A stretch of DNA of 64,000 nucleotides, from assembly GCA_902786975.1 (NCBI GenBank), contig CADAES010000006.1, positions 93,096 through 157,095 on the forward strand, written 5' to 3'. Below, one piece after another: positions 8,661-18,676 of this stretch. The position numbers and the translations under genes were made by a program. Below the pieces are notes generated by a model. It was not told the DNA's origin and searched no databases. It was given only the letters and a program-made list of their open reading frames with translations. The stretch comes from an uncultured Ruminococcus sp. GTDB lineage: Bacteria; Bacillota; Clostridia; Oscillospirales; Ruminococcaceae. Numbering within the stretch: position 1 is the first letter of the stretch; every line of letters begins with the position of its first letter.

Positions 8661-8689
8661 TGTGTACATATCTAATAGATACATACACA
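8661..8689. promoter_or_regulatory. 29-bp near-perfect dyad in the mntP leader
   Basis: Arms TGTGTACATATCTA and TAGATACATACACA around one central base match at 12 of 14 positions. As RNA the two mismatches become G:U pairs, so the hairpin is fully paired. It sits 10-15 bp upstream of the mntP ribosome site. It could be an operator for a metal regulator or an RNA stem controlling readthrough from tgt. Confidence 0.5.
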
Positions 8690-8702
8690 TCTTCACACGG
8701 AT

Positions 8703-10300
<1,598 letters not shown>

Positions 10301-10326
10301 TTATTCTCCCCTGTTTTCCTGCATTT

Positions 10327-10701
10327 TTATTCTATATCGTAAAGCTTCATGGTCTCGGGCGTGCGGTACTCGTGCTTTTCGTAGTAGCCGATCAGCTCGC
10401 CGTTTTCGTCACGCAGGGCGACCATATAAACGTCCTTGTTTTCTTTGACGTTTTTGAATGTGTAAACGATGCTGTTGTCCTTTGACTCTGAGAACCAGTC
10501 AAGGATCTTAACTATCATCTTCCTTGAATGTTCGTTATGACAGTCAAGGAGCGACCTGCCAAGCAGCTTTTCACCGCCCCACTTTGCGTAACGTTCGCAC
10601 GCAGCCGGGTTCATATATATTATCGTGTGGTCGAGACTGCAAAGCACCACAGCGGCTCTGTCCGCATCGAGCACAGCCTTGTAAATTTTCATCATATCCA
10701 T
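10327..10701 (-). CDS. Stand-alone PAS domain protein
   Basis: A 124-residue protein that is essentially one PAS fold. It shows the beta-strand/turn pattern VVLCSLDHTIIYMNPAACERYA, then GRSLLDCH and a C-terminal sheet VYMVALRDENGELIGYYEKHE. There is no output domain, and no Cys or His pattern that would predict a flavin or heme. It may be an adaptor or a small-molecule-binding protein. It is positioned 10 bp after queA, with AGGTG before its start, and belongs to the queA-tgt operon. Confidence 0.78.
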   Translation of the reverse strand: MDMMKIYKAVLDADRAAVVLCSLDHTIIYMNPAACERYAKWGGEKLLGRSLLDCHNEHSRKMIVKILDWFSESKDNSIVYTFKNVKENKDVYMVALRDENGELIGYYEKHEYRTPETMKLYDIE

Positions 10702-10711
10702 TTTTTACACC

Positions 10712-11758
10712 TCACAAAATCGCCATACTGTCGCCGAAGGAAAAGAAGCGGTACTTTTCCTCAACGGCGGTCTTATAGGCATTCATCGTCTTGTCGTAAC
10801 CGAGGAACGCAGAAACGAGCATTATCAGCGTGCTCTCGGGCAGGTGGAAATTGGTTATCAGCCCGTCCATCACCTTGAACTCGTAGCCCGGGTAGATGAA
10901 TATGCTCGTCCAGCCGTCGTCGGCGACTATCTTTCCGTCGTGGAATGACGCAACGCTCTCTATCGTTCTGCACGAGGTCGTACCGACGGCGATGACACGC
11001 CCGCCGTTTTTCTTGGTGTCGTTTATCATCTGCGCTGTTTTCTCCGAAAGCTCGTAGTGCTCTCTGTGCATCTTGTGGTCAAGCACCATGTCCTCTTTTA
11101 CGGGTCTGAACGTTCCCAATCCGACATGAAGCGTTACAAAGGCTATGTTCACGCCCATTTTCTGAATATCGGCAAGCTGCTCTTTTGTGAAGTGCAGTCC
11201 CGCTGTCGGAGCGGCAGACGAACCGAGTTCGTTTGAATAGACTGTCTGATAGCGCTCCTTGTCCTTCAGCTTTTCGGTTATGTAAGGCGGCAAAGGCATC
11301 TGTCCGATGCTGTCAAGCGCAGCAAAAAAGTTGTCCTCACACTCAAAGCGTGCTACCCTGTTGCCGTCCTCGAGCACCTCGGTTATCTCGGCTCTCAGAA
11401 CGCCCCCGCCGAACGTGAAGCGTGTGCCGACCTTGGCTTTCTTTCCCGGGCGGCAGAGTATCTCCCAGACCATATTCTCCCTCTGCTCGACAAGCAGGAA
11501 CTCGATGAACGAGCCTGTGCCCTCCCTTTCGCCGTATATGCGGGCAGGCAGCACCCTCGAATCGTTGAGCACGAGAAGGTCACCTTTTTTAAGGTAATTG
11601 CATAGATTGTAGAAACGGTCGTGCGTTATCTCACCCGTCGCTCTGTCTACTTTCAGCAGGCGGGAGGCATTTCTCGGCTCAACGGGAGTCTGTGCGATGA
11701 GCTCCTGCGGAAGGTCATATGCAAAATCCGAACGCTTCATATTGTTTAAGTCTAACAT
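10712..11758 (-). CDS. queA: S-adenosylmethionine:tRNA ribosyltransferase-isomerase
   Basis: A 348-residue QueA, which transfers the ribosyl of SAM to preQ1-34 in tRNA to make epoxyqueuosine. Hallmarks are the N-terminal [24 protein letters not shown], the [12 protein letters not shown] segment, the [10 protein letters not shown] motif and the C-terminal [16 protein letters not shown]. The start at 11758 has GGAGAG upstream. It is the first gene of the queA-PAS-GNAT-tgt unit and is divergent from the lysine riboswitch operon. Confidence 0.97.
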   Translation of the reverse strand: MLDLNNMKRSDFAYDLPQELIAQTPVEPRNASRLLKVDRATGEITHDRFYNLCNYLKKGDLLVLNDSRVLPARIYGEREGTGSFIEFLLVEQRENMVWEILCRPGKKAKVGTRFTFGGGVLRAEITEVLEDGNRVARFECEDNFFAALDSIGQMPLPPYITEKLKDKERYQTVYSNELGSSAAPTAGLHFTKEQLADIQKMGVNIAFVTLHVGLGTFRPVKEDMVLDHKMHREHYELSEKTAQMINDTKKNGGRVIAVGTTSCRTIESVASFHDGKIVADDGWTSIFIYPGYEFKVMDGLITNFHLPESTLIMLVSAFLGYDKTMNAYKTAVEEKYRFFSFGDSMAIL

Positions 11759-11835
11759 TTTTATCTCTCCAAAGACGTATAAAATTCATTTTTCTTCTAA
11801 AATGACGAAAGTTTGAAAAAACCTTCCTCAGCCTA

Positions 11836-11864
11836 TTGACATCAGCGGTAATTTCTGATATTAT
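11836..11864 (+). promoter_or_regulatory. Promoter of the lysine-biosynthesis operon
   Basis: TTGACA (11836-11841), a 17-bp spacer and TATTAT (11859-11864). The predicted start near 11871 coincides with the first conserved bases of the riboswitch. Confidence 0.85.
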
Positions 11865-11870
11865 ATAACA

Positions 11871-12157
11871 CAACAGATAGAGGTGCGGTTGAGATGAGTA
11901 CCGCTGCTGCCGAGGCAGGCTGCCTGTGTGAACGAGGCTGCCGAAGGTCGTCAGAGTTAAAGTGATGTTTCCCGACATCATGCAGCAGTGTGAAAGGTGA
12001 TACCGCCGAAGCGGACTGTGGGAGCGTCCAGCTGGCTGTTTGGTCTAACAGATCACCGGTTGTCATCATATATTATGATGGAGTGCTATCGACATATTAA
12101 AATATGTCAACATTCTTATTATACTGTATGATGTGCCGGTTTTCAACCGGTTTTTTT
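11871..12157 (+). promoter_or_regulatory. Lysine riboswitch (L box) with terminator
   Basis: Conserved L-box elements appear in order: AGATAGAGGTGCGG at the 5' end, GAGTA within P2, the GCTGCCGAAGG block at 11937-11947, and GAAAGGTGATACCGCCGAAGCGG toward P4/P5. Closing helices end near 12060. An expression platform with a terminator (CCGGT-TTTCA-ACCGG, then T7, at 12136-12157) follows. Lysine binding should favour termination and repress asd-dapA. Its position directly ahead of asd fits. Confidence 0.93.
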
Positions 12158-12261
12158 ATTATTTGTTTATTTTTATGTTTTGTGCAAAACATTATCCGCC
12201 CAGGCTTTTCTTTTTGGCGATAATGACATCGATGGGGCACAAACGGAAAGGATGTTTTATT

Positions 12262-13344
12262 ATGAAAAAGTACAAAGTAGGCATCATAGGTGCAACGGGA
12301 ATGGTAGGACAGAGATTCTGCCAGCTGCTTGACAGGCACCCATGGTTTGAGATAGTGGTACTTGCCGCTTCTCCGAGGAGCGCAGGCAAGACCTTCAAGG
12401 AGGCAGTTTCGGGCAAGTGGAAGCTTGCAGACCCGATGCCGGAGGACCTTGCTGACATCGTTGTAATGAACGCAACAGACGACGTTGAGAAGATCGCTTC
12501 GATGGTAGATTTCTGCTTCTGCGCTGTTGATATGAAAAAGGACGAGATAAGAGCGCTCGAGGAAAGATACGCAAAGGCTGAGTGCCCGATCGTTTCAAAC
12601 AACTCTGCTCACAGATTCACACCCGACGTTCCTATGGTCATCCCGGAGATCAATCCCGATCATATCGAGATAATCGAGGCTCAGAGAAAGCGTCTTGGCA
12701 CAAAGAGAGGCTTTATAGCTGTAAAGTCCAACTGCTCGCTGCAGTCCTACGTTCCCGCACTTGCTCCTCTTATGGAGAAATACAAGGTAACAAAGGCTCT
12801 TGCCTGCACATACCAGGCTATCTCCGGTGCAGGCAGAACGTTTGAGACATTCCCCGAGATACTTGACAACGTTATCCCTTACATTGGCGGCGAGGAGGAA
12901 AAGTCCGAGAAGGAGCCGATGAAGATCTGGGGTCACATCGAGGGCGGCGAGATAGTAAACGCTACGGAGCCTGTTATCACAGCTCAGTGCCTCAGAGTAC
13001 CCGTTTCCGACGGTCACACAGCAGCAGTTTTCTGCTCGTTTGAGAATAAGCCTTCCAAGGAGGAGATACTCCAGGCATGGAAGAGCTTTAGCGGTGTTCC
13101 TCAGCAGCTGAGCCTGCCGAGCGCACCAAAGCAGTTCCTGCATTACTTTGAGGAGGACGACAGACCGCAGGCTAAGCTGGACAGGAACCTCGAGGGCGGT
13201 ATGGCCGTTTCTATCGGCAGACTTCGTGAGGATACTCTGTTTGACTACAAGTTCGTCTGCCTGTCACACAACACACTCAGAGGCGCTGCAGGCGGCGGAG
13301 TTCTGCTTGCCGAGCTTCTCGCAGCTAAGGGCTACTTCGATTGA
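12262..13344 (+). CDS. asd: Aspartate-semialdehyde dehydrogenase
   Basis: A 360-residue enzyme reducing aspartyl phosphate to aspartate semialdehyde, the branch point of the Lys/Thr/Met family. The start at 12262 has AAAGGA upstream; the frame continues back into the riboswitch but is not coding there. It has the NADP loop IGATGMVGQ (9-17), the catalytic Cys158 in VKSNCSLQS, and the active-site SGAGRTFE segment. The sequence belongs to the archaeal/fungal-like Asd branch, seen in some Clostridia, rather than the E. coli branch. It is first in the lysine-riboswitch operon, with dapA 50 bp downstream. Confidence 0.95.
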   Translation: MKKYKVGIIGATGMVGQRFCQLLDRHPWFEIVVLAASPRSAGKTFKEAVSGKWKLADPMPEDLADIVVMNATDDVEKIASMVDFCFCAVDMKKDEIRALEERYAKAECPIVSNNSAHRFTPDVPMVIPEINPDHIEIIEAQRKRLGTKRGFIAVKSNCSLQSYVPALAPLMEKYKVTKALACTYQAISGAGRTFETFPEILDNVIPYIGGEEEKSEKEPMKIWGHIEGGEIVNATEPVITAQCLRVPVSDGHTAAVFCSFENKPSKEEILQAWKSFSGVPQQLSLPSAPKQFLHYFEEDDRPQAKLDRNLEGGMAVSIGRLREDTLFDYKFVCLSHNTLRGAAGGGVLLAELLAAKGYFD

Positions 13345-13394
13345 TATTGATTGAAACTGATTGAATAATAAGACTTACGAAAGGAGTTATTATA

Positions 13395-14285
13395 ATGAAG
13401 AACACTGTTTTTACAGGTGCCGGCGTTGCTATTGCGACACCGATGAACGCTGACGGCTCTATCAACTTTGACAAGCTGGGCGAGCTTATTGATTTCAATA
13501 TCGACAACGGCACCGACGCTATTATAATCTGCGGTACAACAGGCGAAAGCTCGACTATGACCGACGAGGAGCATATCGAGTGCATCAAGTACGCTGTTGA
13601 AAAGGTAAACCACAGAATACCCGTTATCGCAGGCACAGGCTCCAACCACACAGACTACGCTATCCACCTCACACAGGAAGCTGAAGCGCTGGGTGCTGAC
13701 GCTGTGCTTCTGGTAACACCTTACTACAACAAGACCTCACAGAGAGGACTTGTCGCTCACTACACCGCTATCGCAAATTCCACCAAGCTCCCATGTATCC
13801 TTTACAACGTGCCTTCGAGAACAGGCGTTAATATCCTGCCCGAGACCGTTGCTAAGCTTGCAGAGGTGGAAAACATCGTAGCTGTGAAGGAAGCAAGCGG
13901 AAACATCAGCCAGATAGCTAAGATCGCTGCTCTTTGCGGCGACAAGATAGATATCTATTCCGGCAATGACGACCAGATCGTTCCTATCATGGCTCTCGGC
14001 GGCGTCGGTGTTATATCGGTGCTTTCCAACTGTATGCCGTTTGAAACTCACGAGATAGCTTCGCTGTGTCTTGAAAACAAGTACCCCGAGGCAAGAGAAA
14101 AGGCAAACAGACTGCTTGAGTTTACCAATATGCTTTTCTGCGATGTAAACCCGATCCCTGTCAAGGAAGCCCTCAACCTTATGGGCTTTGAGGTCGGCGA
14201 GTGCAGACTTCCTCTTGTTAGAATGGAGCAGGAGAAGATAGACAAGCTCAAGGCTTGCATGGAAAAGATAGGTCTTATCAAGTAA
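13395..14285 (+). CDS. dapA: 4-hydroxy-tetrahydrodipicolinate synthase
   Basis: A 296-residue TIM-barrel aldolase condensing pyruvate with aspartate semialdehyde. The Schiff-base Lys165 in IVAVKEASGN, Tyr137 in LYNVPSRTG and the GTTGESST motif (47-54) are in place. Start by AAAGGAG at 13395. It is second in the asd-dapA operon and is closed by a strong terminator, so dapB further on is a separate or partly separate unit. Confidence 0.96.
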   Translation: MKNTVFTGAGVAIATPMNADGSINFDKLGELIDFNIDNGTDAIIICGTTGESSTMTDEEHIECIKYAVEKVNHRIPVIAGTGSNHTDYAIHLTQEAEALGADAVLLVTPYYNKTSQRGLVAHYTAIANSTKLPCILYNVPSRTGVNILPETVAKLAEVENIVAVKEASGNISQIAKIAALCGDKIDIYSGNDDQIVPIMALGGVGVISVLSNCMPFETHEIASLCLENKYPEAREKANRLLEFTNMLFCDVNPIPVKEALNLMGFEVGECRLPLVRMEQEKIDKLKACMEKIGLIK

Positions 14286-14293
14286 AAAAACCT

Positions 14294-14323
14294 AAAGCGG
14301 ACTGCTTAAAACCAGTCCGCTTT
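14294..14323 (+). terminator. Terminator of asd-dapA
   Basis: Perfect 11-bp stem AAAGCGGACTG / CAGTCCGCTTT, 9 bp after the dapA stop. A-rich on the 5' side and T-rich after it. Confidence 0.85.
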
Positions 14324-14339
14324 ATACTAACCAATCAAT

Positions 14340-14531
14340 AGTATAAATCGGAATTTATCGATGCTTTGCACCGATAAGCAATGAATAGTGAAGAGTGAAA
14401 AGTGAATAGTGAATAATTGTGGTGTTCGCTTCGCTCACATGGCGATACCTTAACTATTAACTTTTCACTATTCGTTATTCACTATTCACTGTTAGCGTCA
14501 AAGACGCTAAATTCTGATTTATCGCAGTATA
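14340..14531. repeat. MITE-like inverted-repeat element between dapA and dapB
   Basis: A non-coding element of about 180 bp with two long imperfect inverted arms. The outer ends read AATCGGAATTTA and TAAATTCTGATT. Each arm then has its own small hairpin (TTATCGATGCTTTGCACCGATAA-type on the left, TTAGCGTC-AAA-GACGCTAA on the right). Opposed runs of GAATAGTGAA units follow and meet near 14420-14460. AGTATA flanks it on both sides (14340-14345 and 14526-14531), as a target-site duplication would. The dapB promoter must lie in or beside its right end. Confidence 0.65.
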
Positions 14532-14562
14532 ATTGGAATAATAAAAGAAAAGGACTGATAAT

Positions 14563-15321
14563 ATGACAAACATAGCTATTTGCGGCGCAAGCGGAAAAAT
14601 GGGACACTTCATCGCCGATGTAATCGCATCGAGAGAGGACTGCAAAACTGTCTGCGGTATCGACAAGTTCGGCAGTAAATACTCCGACTTCGAGATAGTC
14701 GCTGCACCGTCCGAAATGCCTGAAAAGCCCGACGTTATAATCGACTTTTCCAACCCCTCGAGCCTCGACGAGCTCCTTGACTACTGCCAGATGAACGCTG
14801 TCGCTCTTGTCATCGGCACAACAGGCTATTCCAAAGAGGAGATCGAAAAGATAAACAAGGCTGCTCAGCAGATACCCGTTTTCTTCACGTTCAATATGTC
14901 TTTGGGTATAAACCTGCTGACCGACCTTGCAAAGAGAGCGGCCGCTATCCTCGGCGGACAGTTCGATATCGAAATTGTCGAGCAGCACCACAATCAGAAA
15001 ATCGACGCCCCCAGCGGTACGGCTATCATGCTTGCAAACGCTATCAACGAGGAGCTTGACAACAAGTATACCTACGTTTACGACAGACACTCGGTAAGAG
15101 CTAAGAGAACAAAGACCGAGATAGGTATTCACTCCGTAAGAGGCGGCACTATCGTCGGAACTCACGAGATAATCTTTGCAGGGCGTGACGAGGTCATTAC
15201 CCTCAAGCATGAGGCTCACTCAAAGCAGGTGTTCGCTGTCGGCTCCGTAAACGCCGCATGCTTCCTCGCAGGCAGGAGCGCAGGTATGTACACGATGAAC
15301 GACCTCATCAAAGAGATGTGA
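14563..15321 (+). CDS. dapB: 4-hydroxy-tetrahydrodipicolinate reductase
   Basis: A 252-residue reductase converting the DapA product to tetrahydrodipicolinate. It has the NAD(P) loop ICGASGKMGHF at the N-terminus and the catalytic EQHHNQKIDAPSGTA (His pair and Lys). It is the usual length. The start at 14563 has AAAGGA upstream. It is separated from dapA by a terminator and the MITE-like element, and has no terminator before lysR only 8 bp on. A diverged second copy of its last 25 or so codons lies at 19603-19690, beyond metF. Confidence 0.95.
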   Translation: MTNIAICGASGKMGHFIADVIASREDCKTVCGIDKFGSKYSDFEIVAAPSEMPEKPDVIIDFSNPSSLDELLDYCQMNAVALVIGTTGYSKEEIEKINKAAQQIPVFFTFNMSLGINLLTDLAKRAAAILGGQFDIEIVEQHHNQKIDAPSGTAIMLANAINEELDNKYTYVYDRHSVRAKRTKTEIGIHSVRGGTIVGTHEIIFAGRDEVITLKHEAHSKQVFAVGSVNAACFLAGRSAGMYTMNDLIKEM

Positions 15322-15329
15322 TGCGATAA

Positions 15330-16244
15330 ATGACACTTCAACAGCTGAAATATATAATCGAGATCGCCGAGACCGGCTCAATAACCATGGCAGCTCAGCG
15401 GCTCTTCATAGCTCAGCCGAGCTTGTCAAAATCGGTCGCAGAGCTTGAAAAGGAAATGGGCATAACCATTTTCAACCGAAGCAACAGAGGCGTATATCTC
15501 TCAGAGGACGGAACAAAGTTCCTGTCCTATGCGAGGCAGATCGTCGAGCAGACCGAGCTTCTGGAAAACGAGTACAAGTCTGCTCCGCCGCCGAGAAGCG
15601 TGTTCGCCGTTTCGTCACAGCACTATGCATTTGTGGTGAACGCTTTTGTTGAGCTTGTGAGGGAGTACGGCAAGGACAAATATGACTTCACACTGCGTGA
15701 GCTGAAGACTTCGGAGATCATCGAAGATGTCCGCACTCACCGCAGCGATATCGGGATACTTTATCTTTCCAACTTCAACAGAGAGGTCATACATCATATC
15801 CTCCAGAGCGAGGAGATGCAGTTCGTTAGCCTGTTCACCGCCAGACCGCATGTTTTCGTGAGCAAGCAGAACCCTCTTGTCGGCAGGGAGAAAGTAACGC
15901 TGGACGAGCTGAACGATTACCCAAGGTTGACCTACGACCAGGGTGTCAAAAACTCTTTCTATTTTGCAGAGGAGCTTCACATCACAAGAGAAAGTCCGAA
16001 GAACATCGTAGTCTCGGACAGAGCTACCCTGTTCAATCTGCTTATCGGTCTGGACGGCTACACCATCTCATCGGGCGTTCTGAGTTCGGATCTCAACGGC
16101 GACAACATCGTTTCGATACCGCTTGAAAGCGACGAGATAATGGAGATTGGCTATATCCTTACCAACGACAGACCGATGAACCATATGACACGCATCTATC
16201 TCGAACATCTCAGAAGATATATCGAGAACTATTCAAACAGCTGA
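15330..16244 (+). CDS. LysR-type regulator, probable methionine regulator
   Basis: A 304-residue LysR family protein. It has an N-terminal winged helix (about 1-60, with QRLFIAQPSLSKSVAELEKEMG as the recognition helix region), a linker helix, and a two-lobed effector domain (about 90-300). It follows dapB by 8 bp with only a weak ribosome site. It precedes metE, whose upstream region contains a 17-bp site at 16302-16318 close to the streptococcal MtaR/MetR Met-box. I infer that it controls metEF in response to a sulfur-metabolism signal. A CysB/CmbR-like role cannot be excluded. Confidence 0.85.
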   Translation: MTLQQLKYIIEIAETGSITMAAQRLFIAQPSLSKSVAELEKEMGITIFNRSNRGVYLSEDGTKFLSYARQIVEQTELLENEYKSAPPPRSVFAVSSQHYAFVVNAFVELVREYGKDKYDFTLRELKTSEIIEDVRTHRSDIGILYLSNFNREVIHHILQSEEMQFVSLFTARPHVFVSKQNPLVGREKVTLDELNDYPRLTYDQGVKNSFYFAEELHITRESPKNIVVSDRATLFNLLIGLDGYTISSGVLSSDLNGDNIVSIPLESDEIMEIGYILTNDRPMNHMTRIYLEHLRRYIENYSNS

Positions 16245-16257
16245 AAAGACATTTCCG

Positions 16258-16291
16258 GGCTGATACAGCTATTGTGTATCAGCCTGTTTTT
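16258..16291 (+). terminator. Terminator after the LysR gene
   Basis: Perfect 10-bp stem GGCTGATACA / TGTATCAGCC with a 7-nt loop and a T-rich tail. It separates lysR from metE transcription. Confidence 0.85.
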
Positions 16292-16301
16292 ATTGCTCTG
16301 A

Positions 16302-16318
16302 TATAGCTTCAGGCTATG
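16302..16318 (+). promoter_or_regulatory. Candidate Met-box (LysR operator) upstream of metE
   Basis: TATAGCTTCAGGCTATG matches the known streptococcal Met-box TATAGTTTSAAACTATA at 13 of 17 positions. It has ATAGC/GCTAT dyad symmetry and the T-N11-A form of LysR sites. It lies about 45 bp upstream of the metE -10 box, a usual place for LysR activation. Confidence 0.6.
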
Positions 16319-16340
16319 GCACTATATGAAATATAAGTAT

Positions 16341-16369
16341 TATACATCTCAGCAGATATGTGCTATAAT
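16341..16369 (+). promoter_or_regulatory. Promoter of metE-metF
   Basis: Perfect -10 TATAAT (16364-16369), a 17-bp spacer and a weak -35 TATACA (16341-16346). The poor -35 fits an activator-dependent promoter. Confidence 0.6.
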
Positions 16370-16402
16370 ACAATCATACTAATCATAGCGGAGGAATAGG
16401 AA

Positions 16403-18676
16403 ATGAAAACATCAGTTATAGGATACCCGAGAATAGGCGGACTTCGTGAGCTTAAATTCGCAAGCGAAAAGTATTTCAGATCAGAGATTTCTGCGGACGA
16501 GCTTGAAAAGACCGCAAAGCAGATAAGGCTTTACAACATTGATCTTCAGAGGATAAACAACATCGACTTTATCCCGTCAAACGACTTCTCTTTCTATGAC
16601 GGCGTACTGGACACCGCTTTCCTGCTCGGTGCTGTTGCGCAGAGATACACTCAGCTCGGGCTTTCAAAGCTTGACACTTACTTCGCCGCAGCCAGGGGCT
16701 ATCAGGGTGAAAAAGGCGATGTAAAAGCTCTTGCGATGAAAAAGTGGTACAACACCAACTATCATTATATGGTACCTGAGATAGATGACAGCACAAAGAT
16801 CGAGCTTGTCGGCAGCAAGCCGTTGGAGCTGTACAAAGAAGCGGCTGAAGCAGGTGTTAAGACTAAGCCGGTCGTTATCGGTGCTTACACCTTCCTCAAG
16901 CTCGCAAGATACACAGGCAGCAAAAACGCACAGGACTTTGCACAGGATACTGCAAAGGCATACAGCAAGCTGCTTGAAAAGCTCTCGGAGCTTGGTGCTG
17001 AGTGGGTACAGATCGACGAGCCGTCGCTGGTCAAGGATATGACTGCGCAGGACATCGAGCTGTTCACAGGGCTTTACAAAAACATACTCGCTGACAGGCA
17101 CGGCGTAAAGGTTCTTTTGCAGACCTATTTCGGTGATGTGAGAGACTGCTACGATCGGATCTGTTCACTCGGCTTTGACGGCATCGGTCTTGACTTCACA
17201 GAGGGCAAAAAGACTCTTGAGCTTGTTAAGGCCAACGGCTTCCCGAAAGGCAAACTGCTGTTTGCCGGAGTTGTCAACGGCAAGAACATCTGGAGGAACG
17301 ATTACTCAAAGACCGTCGGGATCATCAGCGAGCTTGCTAAGTACACCAACGATATCGTGATCGGAACTTCATGTTCGCTGCTTCATGTTCCATGCACTCT
17401 GGAAAACGAAACTAAGCTTGCCGATGAGGTGCGCAGACATTTTGCATATGCGCAGGAAAAGCTGGGCGAGCTGGGCGAGCTGAAAAAGATACTCGCTTCG
17501 GGCGATGCACAGGCTCAGCCCGAGTTTATCGCAAACAAGGCACTGCACGAGGAACAAAGATCCGGCTTCAACGCTGCGGTAAGAGAGAAAGTTGCAAAAC
17601 TGACGGAAAAGGACTTTGTGAGACTGCCTGAGTTCAGCGAGCGAGAGAAGATACAGAAAGCTGAGTTCAAGCTTCCGCTGTTCCCGACCACGACCATCGG
17701 TTCATTCCCGCAGACTGCCGATGTCAAGGCAGCCCGTTCGTCATTCAGAAAGGGTGAGCTTTCGCAGGAGGATTATGAGAGCTTTATCGAAAAGAAGATC
17801 GCAGAGTGCGTGGCTCTTCAGGAGGAGATCGGACTTGATGTTCTCGTTCACGGCGAGTTCGAGCGCAACGACATGGTAGAATACTTCGGCGAATGTCTTG
17901 ACGGATATATCTTCACCGAAAAAGCATGGGTCCAGTCTTATGGTACCCGTTGTGTCAAGCCGCCTGTTGTATGGGGCGACATCAGCAGGGCAAAGCCGAT
18001 GACGGTGAGGTGGTCAAAGTACGCTCAGAGCCTTACGGACAAAAACATGAAGGGCATGCTGACAGGACCTGTTACGATACTCAACTGGTCATTCCCGAGA
18101 GAGGATATCTCTCTGCGTGAGAGCGCATTCCAGATCGCACTGGCTATCCGTGAGGAAGTGCTCGATCTTGAAGCTAACGGCATCAGGATAATCCAGGTCG
18201 ATGAGGCTGCGCTGAGAGAAAAGCTCCCGCTTCGCAAAAGCGACTGGAGAGAGGATTATCTCGACTGGGCTATCCCGGCATTCAGATTCGTTCACAGCGG
18301 CGTAAAGCCACAGACTCAGATCCATACGCATATGTGTTACAGCGAGTTCGCTGACATAATAAAGGACATCGACGATATGGACGCAGATGTCATAACATTC
18401 GAAGCATCAAGATCCGATCTGACGATCCTTGATGTGCTCAAAGCAAACAACTTCCGTACCGAGGCGGGACCGGGCGTATATGACATACACTCGCCGAGAA
18501 TACCGTCGAAGGACGAGATCAAAGCTGCAATAAACAAGATGATAGGACGCATACCCGTACAGAAGCTGTGGGTAAATCCCGACTGCGGTCTTAAAACAAG
18601 AGGAGTCGAGGAGACTGTGCCAAGCCTTAAGAATCTTGTGGCAGCGGCAAGAGAGGCAAGAGATGAGAACAGCTGA
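16403..18676 (+). CDS. metE: Cobalamin-independent methionine synthase
   Basis: A 757-residue MetE, full length with both barrel domains. It transfers the methyl group of 5-methyltetrahydrofolate-polyglutamate to homocysteine. The zinc ligands are visible in QIHTHMCYSEF (His and Cys) and NPDCGLKTR (Cys), with the intervening Glu in FEASRSD. The N-terminal YPRIGGLRELKFASEKYF is the folate-binding signature. The start at 16403 has GGAGGA upstream. It overlaps metF by 14 bp, so the two are translationally coupled. Confidence 0.97.
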   Translation: MKTSVIGYPRIGGLRELKFASEKYFRSEISADELEKTAKQIRLYNIDLQRINNIDFIPSNDFSFYDGVLDTAFLLGAVAQRYTQLGLSKLDTYFAAARGYQGEKGDVKALAMKKWYNTNYHYMVPEIDDSTKIELVGSKPLELYKEAAEAGVKTKPVVIGAYTFLKLARYTGSKNAQDFAQDTAKAYSKLLEKLSELGAEWVQIDEPSLVKDMTAQDIELFTGLYKNILADRHGVKVLLQTYFGDVRDCYDRICSLGFDGIGLDFTEGKKTLELVKANGFPKGKLLFAGVVNGKNIWRNDYSKTVGIISELAKYTNDIVIGTSCSLLHVPCTLENETKLADEVRRHFAYAQEKLGELGELKKILASGDAQAQPEFIANKALHEEQRSGFNAAVREKVAKLTEKDFVRLPEFSEREKIQKAEFKLPLFPTTTIGSFPQTADVKAARSSFRKGELSQEDYESFIEKKIAECVALQEEIGLDVLVHGEFERNDMVEYFGECLDGYIFTEKAWVQSYGTRCVKPPVVWGDISRAKPMTVRWSKYAQSLTDKNMKGMLTGPVTILNWSFPREDISLRESAFQIALAIREEVLDLEANGIRIIQVDEAALREKLPLRKSDWREDYLDWAIPAFRFVHSGVKPQTQIHTHMCYSEFADIIKDIDDMDADVITFEASRSDLTILDVLKANNFRTEAGPGVYDIHSPRIPSKDEIKAAINKMIGRIPVQKLWVNPDCGLKTRGVEETVPSLKNLVAAAREARDENS

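Noticed and set aside
11871-12261. Coding extension of asd to 12133
   Set aside because: That stretch is the riboswitch expression platform and terminator. The ATG at 12262 has its own ribosome site and matches the family N-terminus.
14482-15219. Minus-strand open frame of 245 codons
   Set aside because: Antisense to dapB, which carries intact catalytic motifs.
16292-16402. SAM riboswitch or Met T-box ahead of metE
   Set aside because: The 110-bp upstream region has no conserved riboswitch or T-box blocks; only the LysR-type dyad and a promoter are seen.
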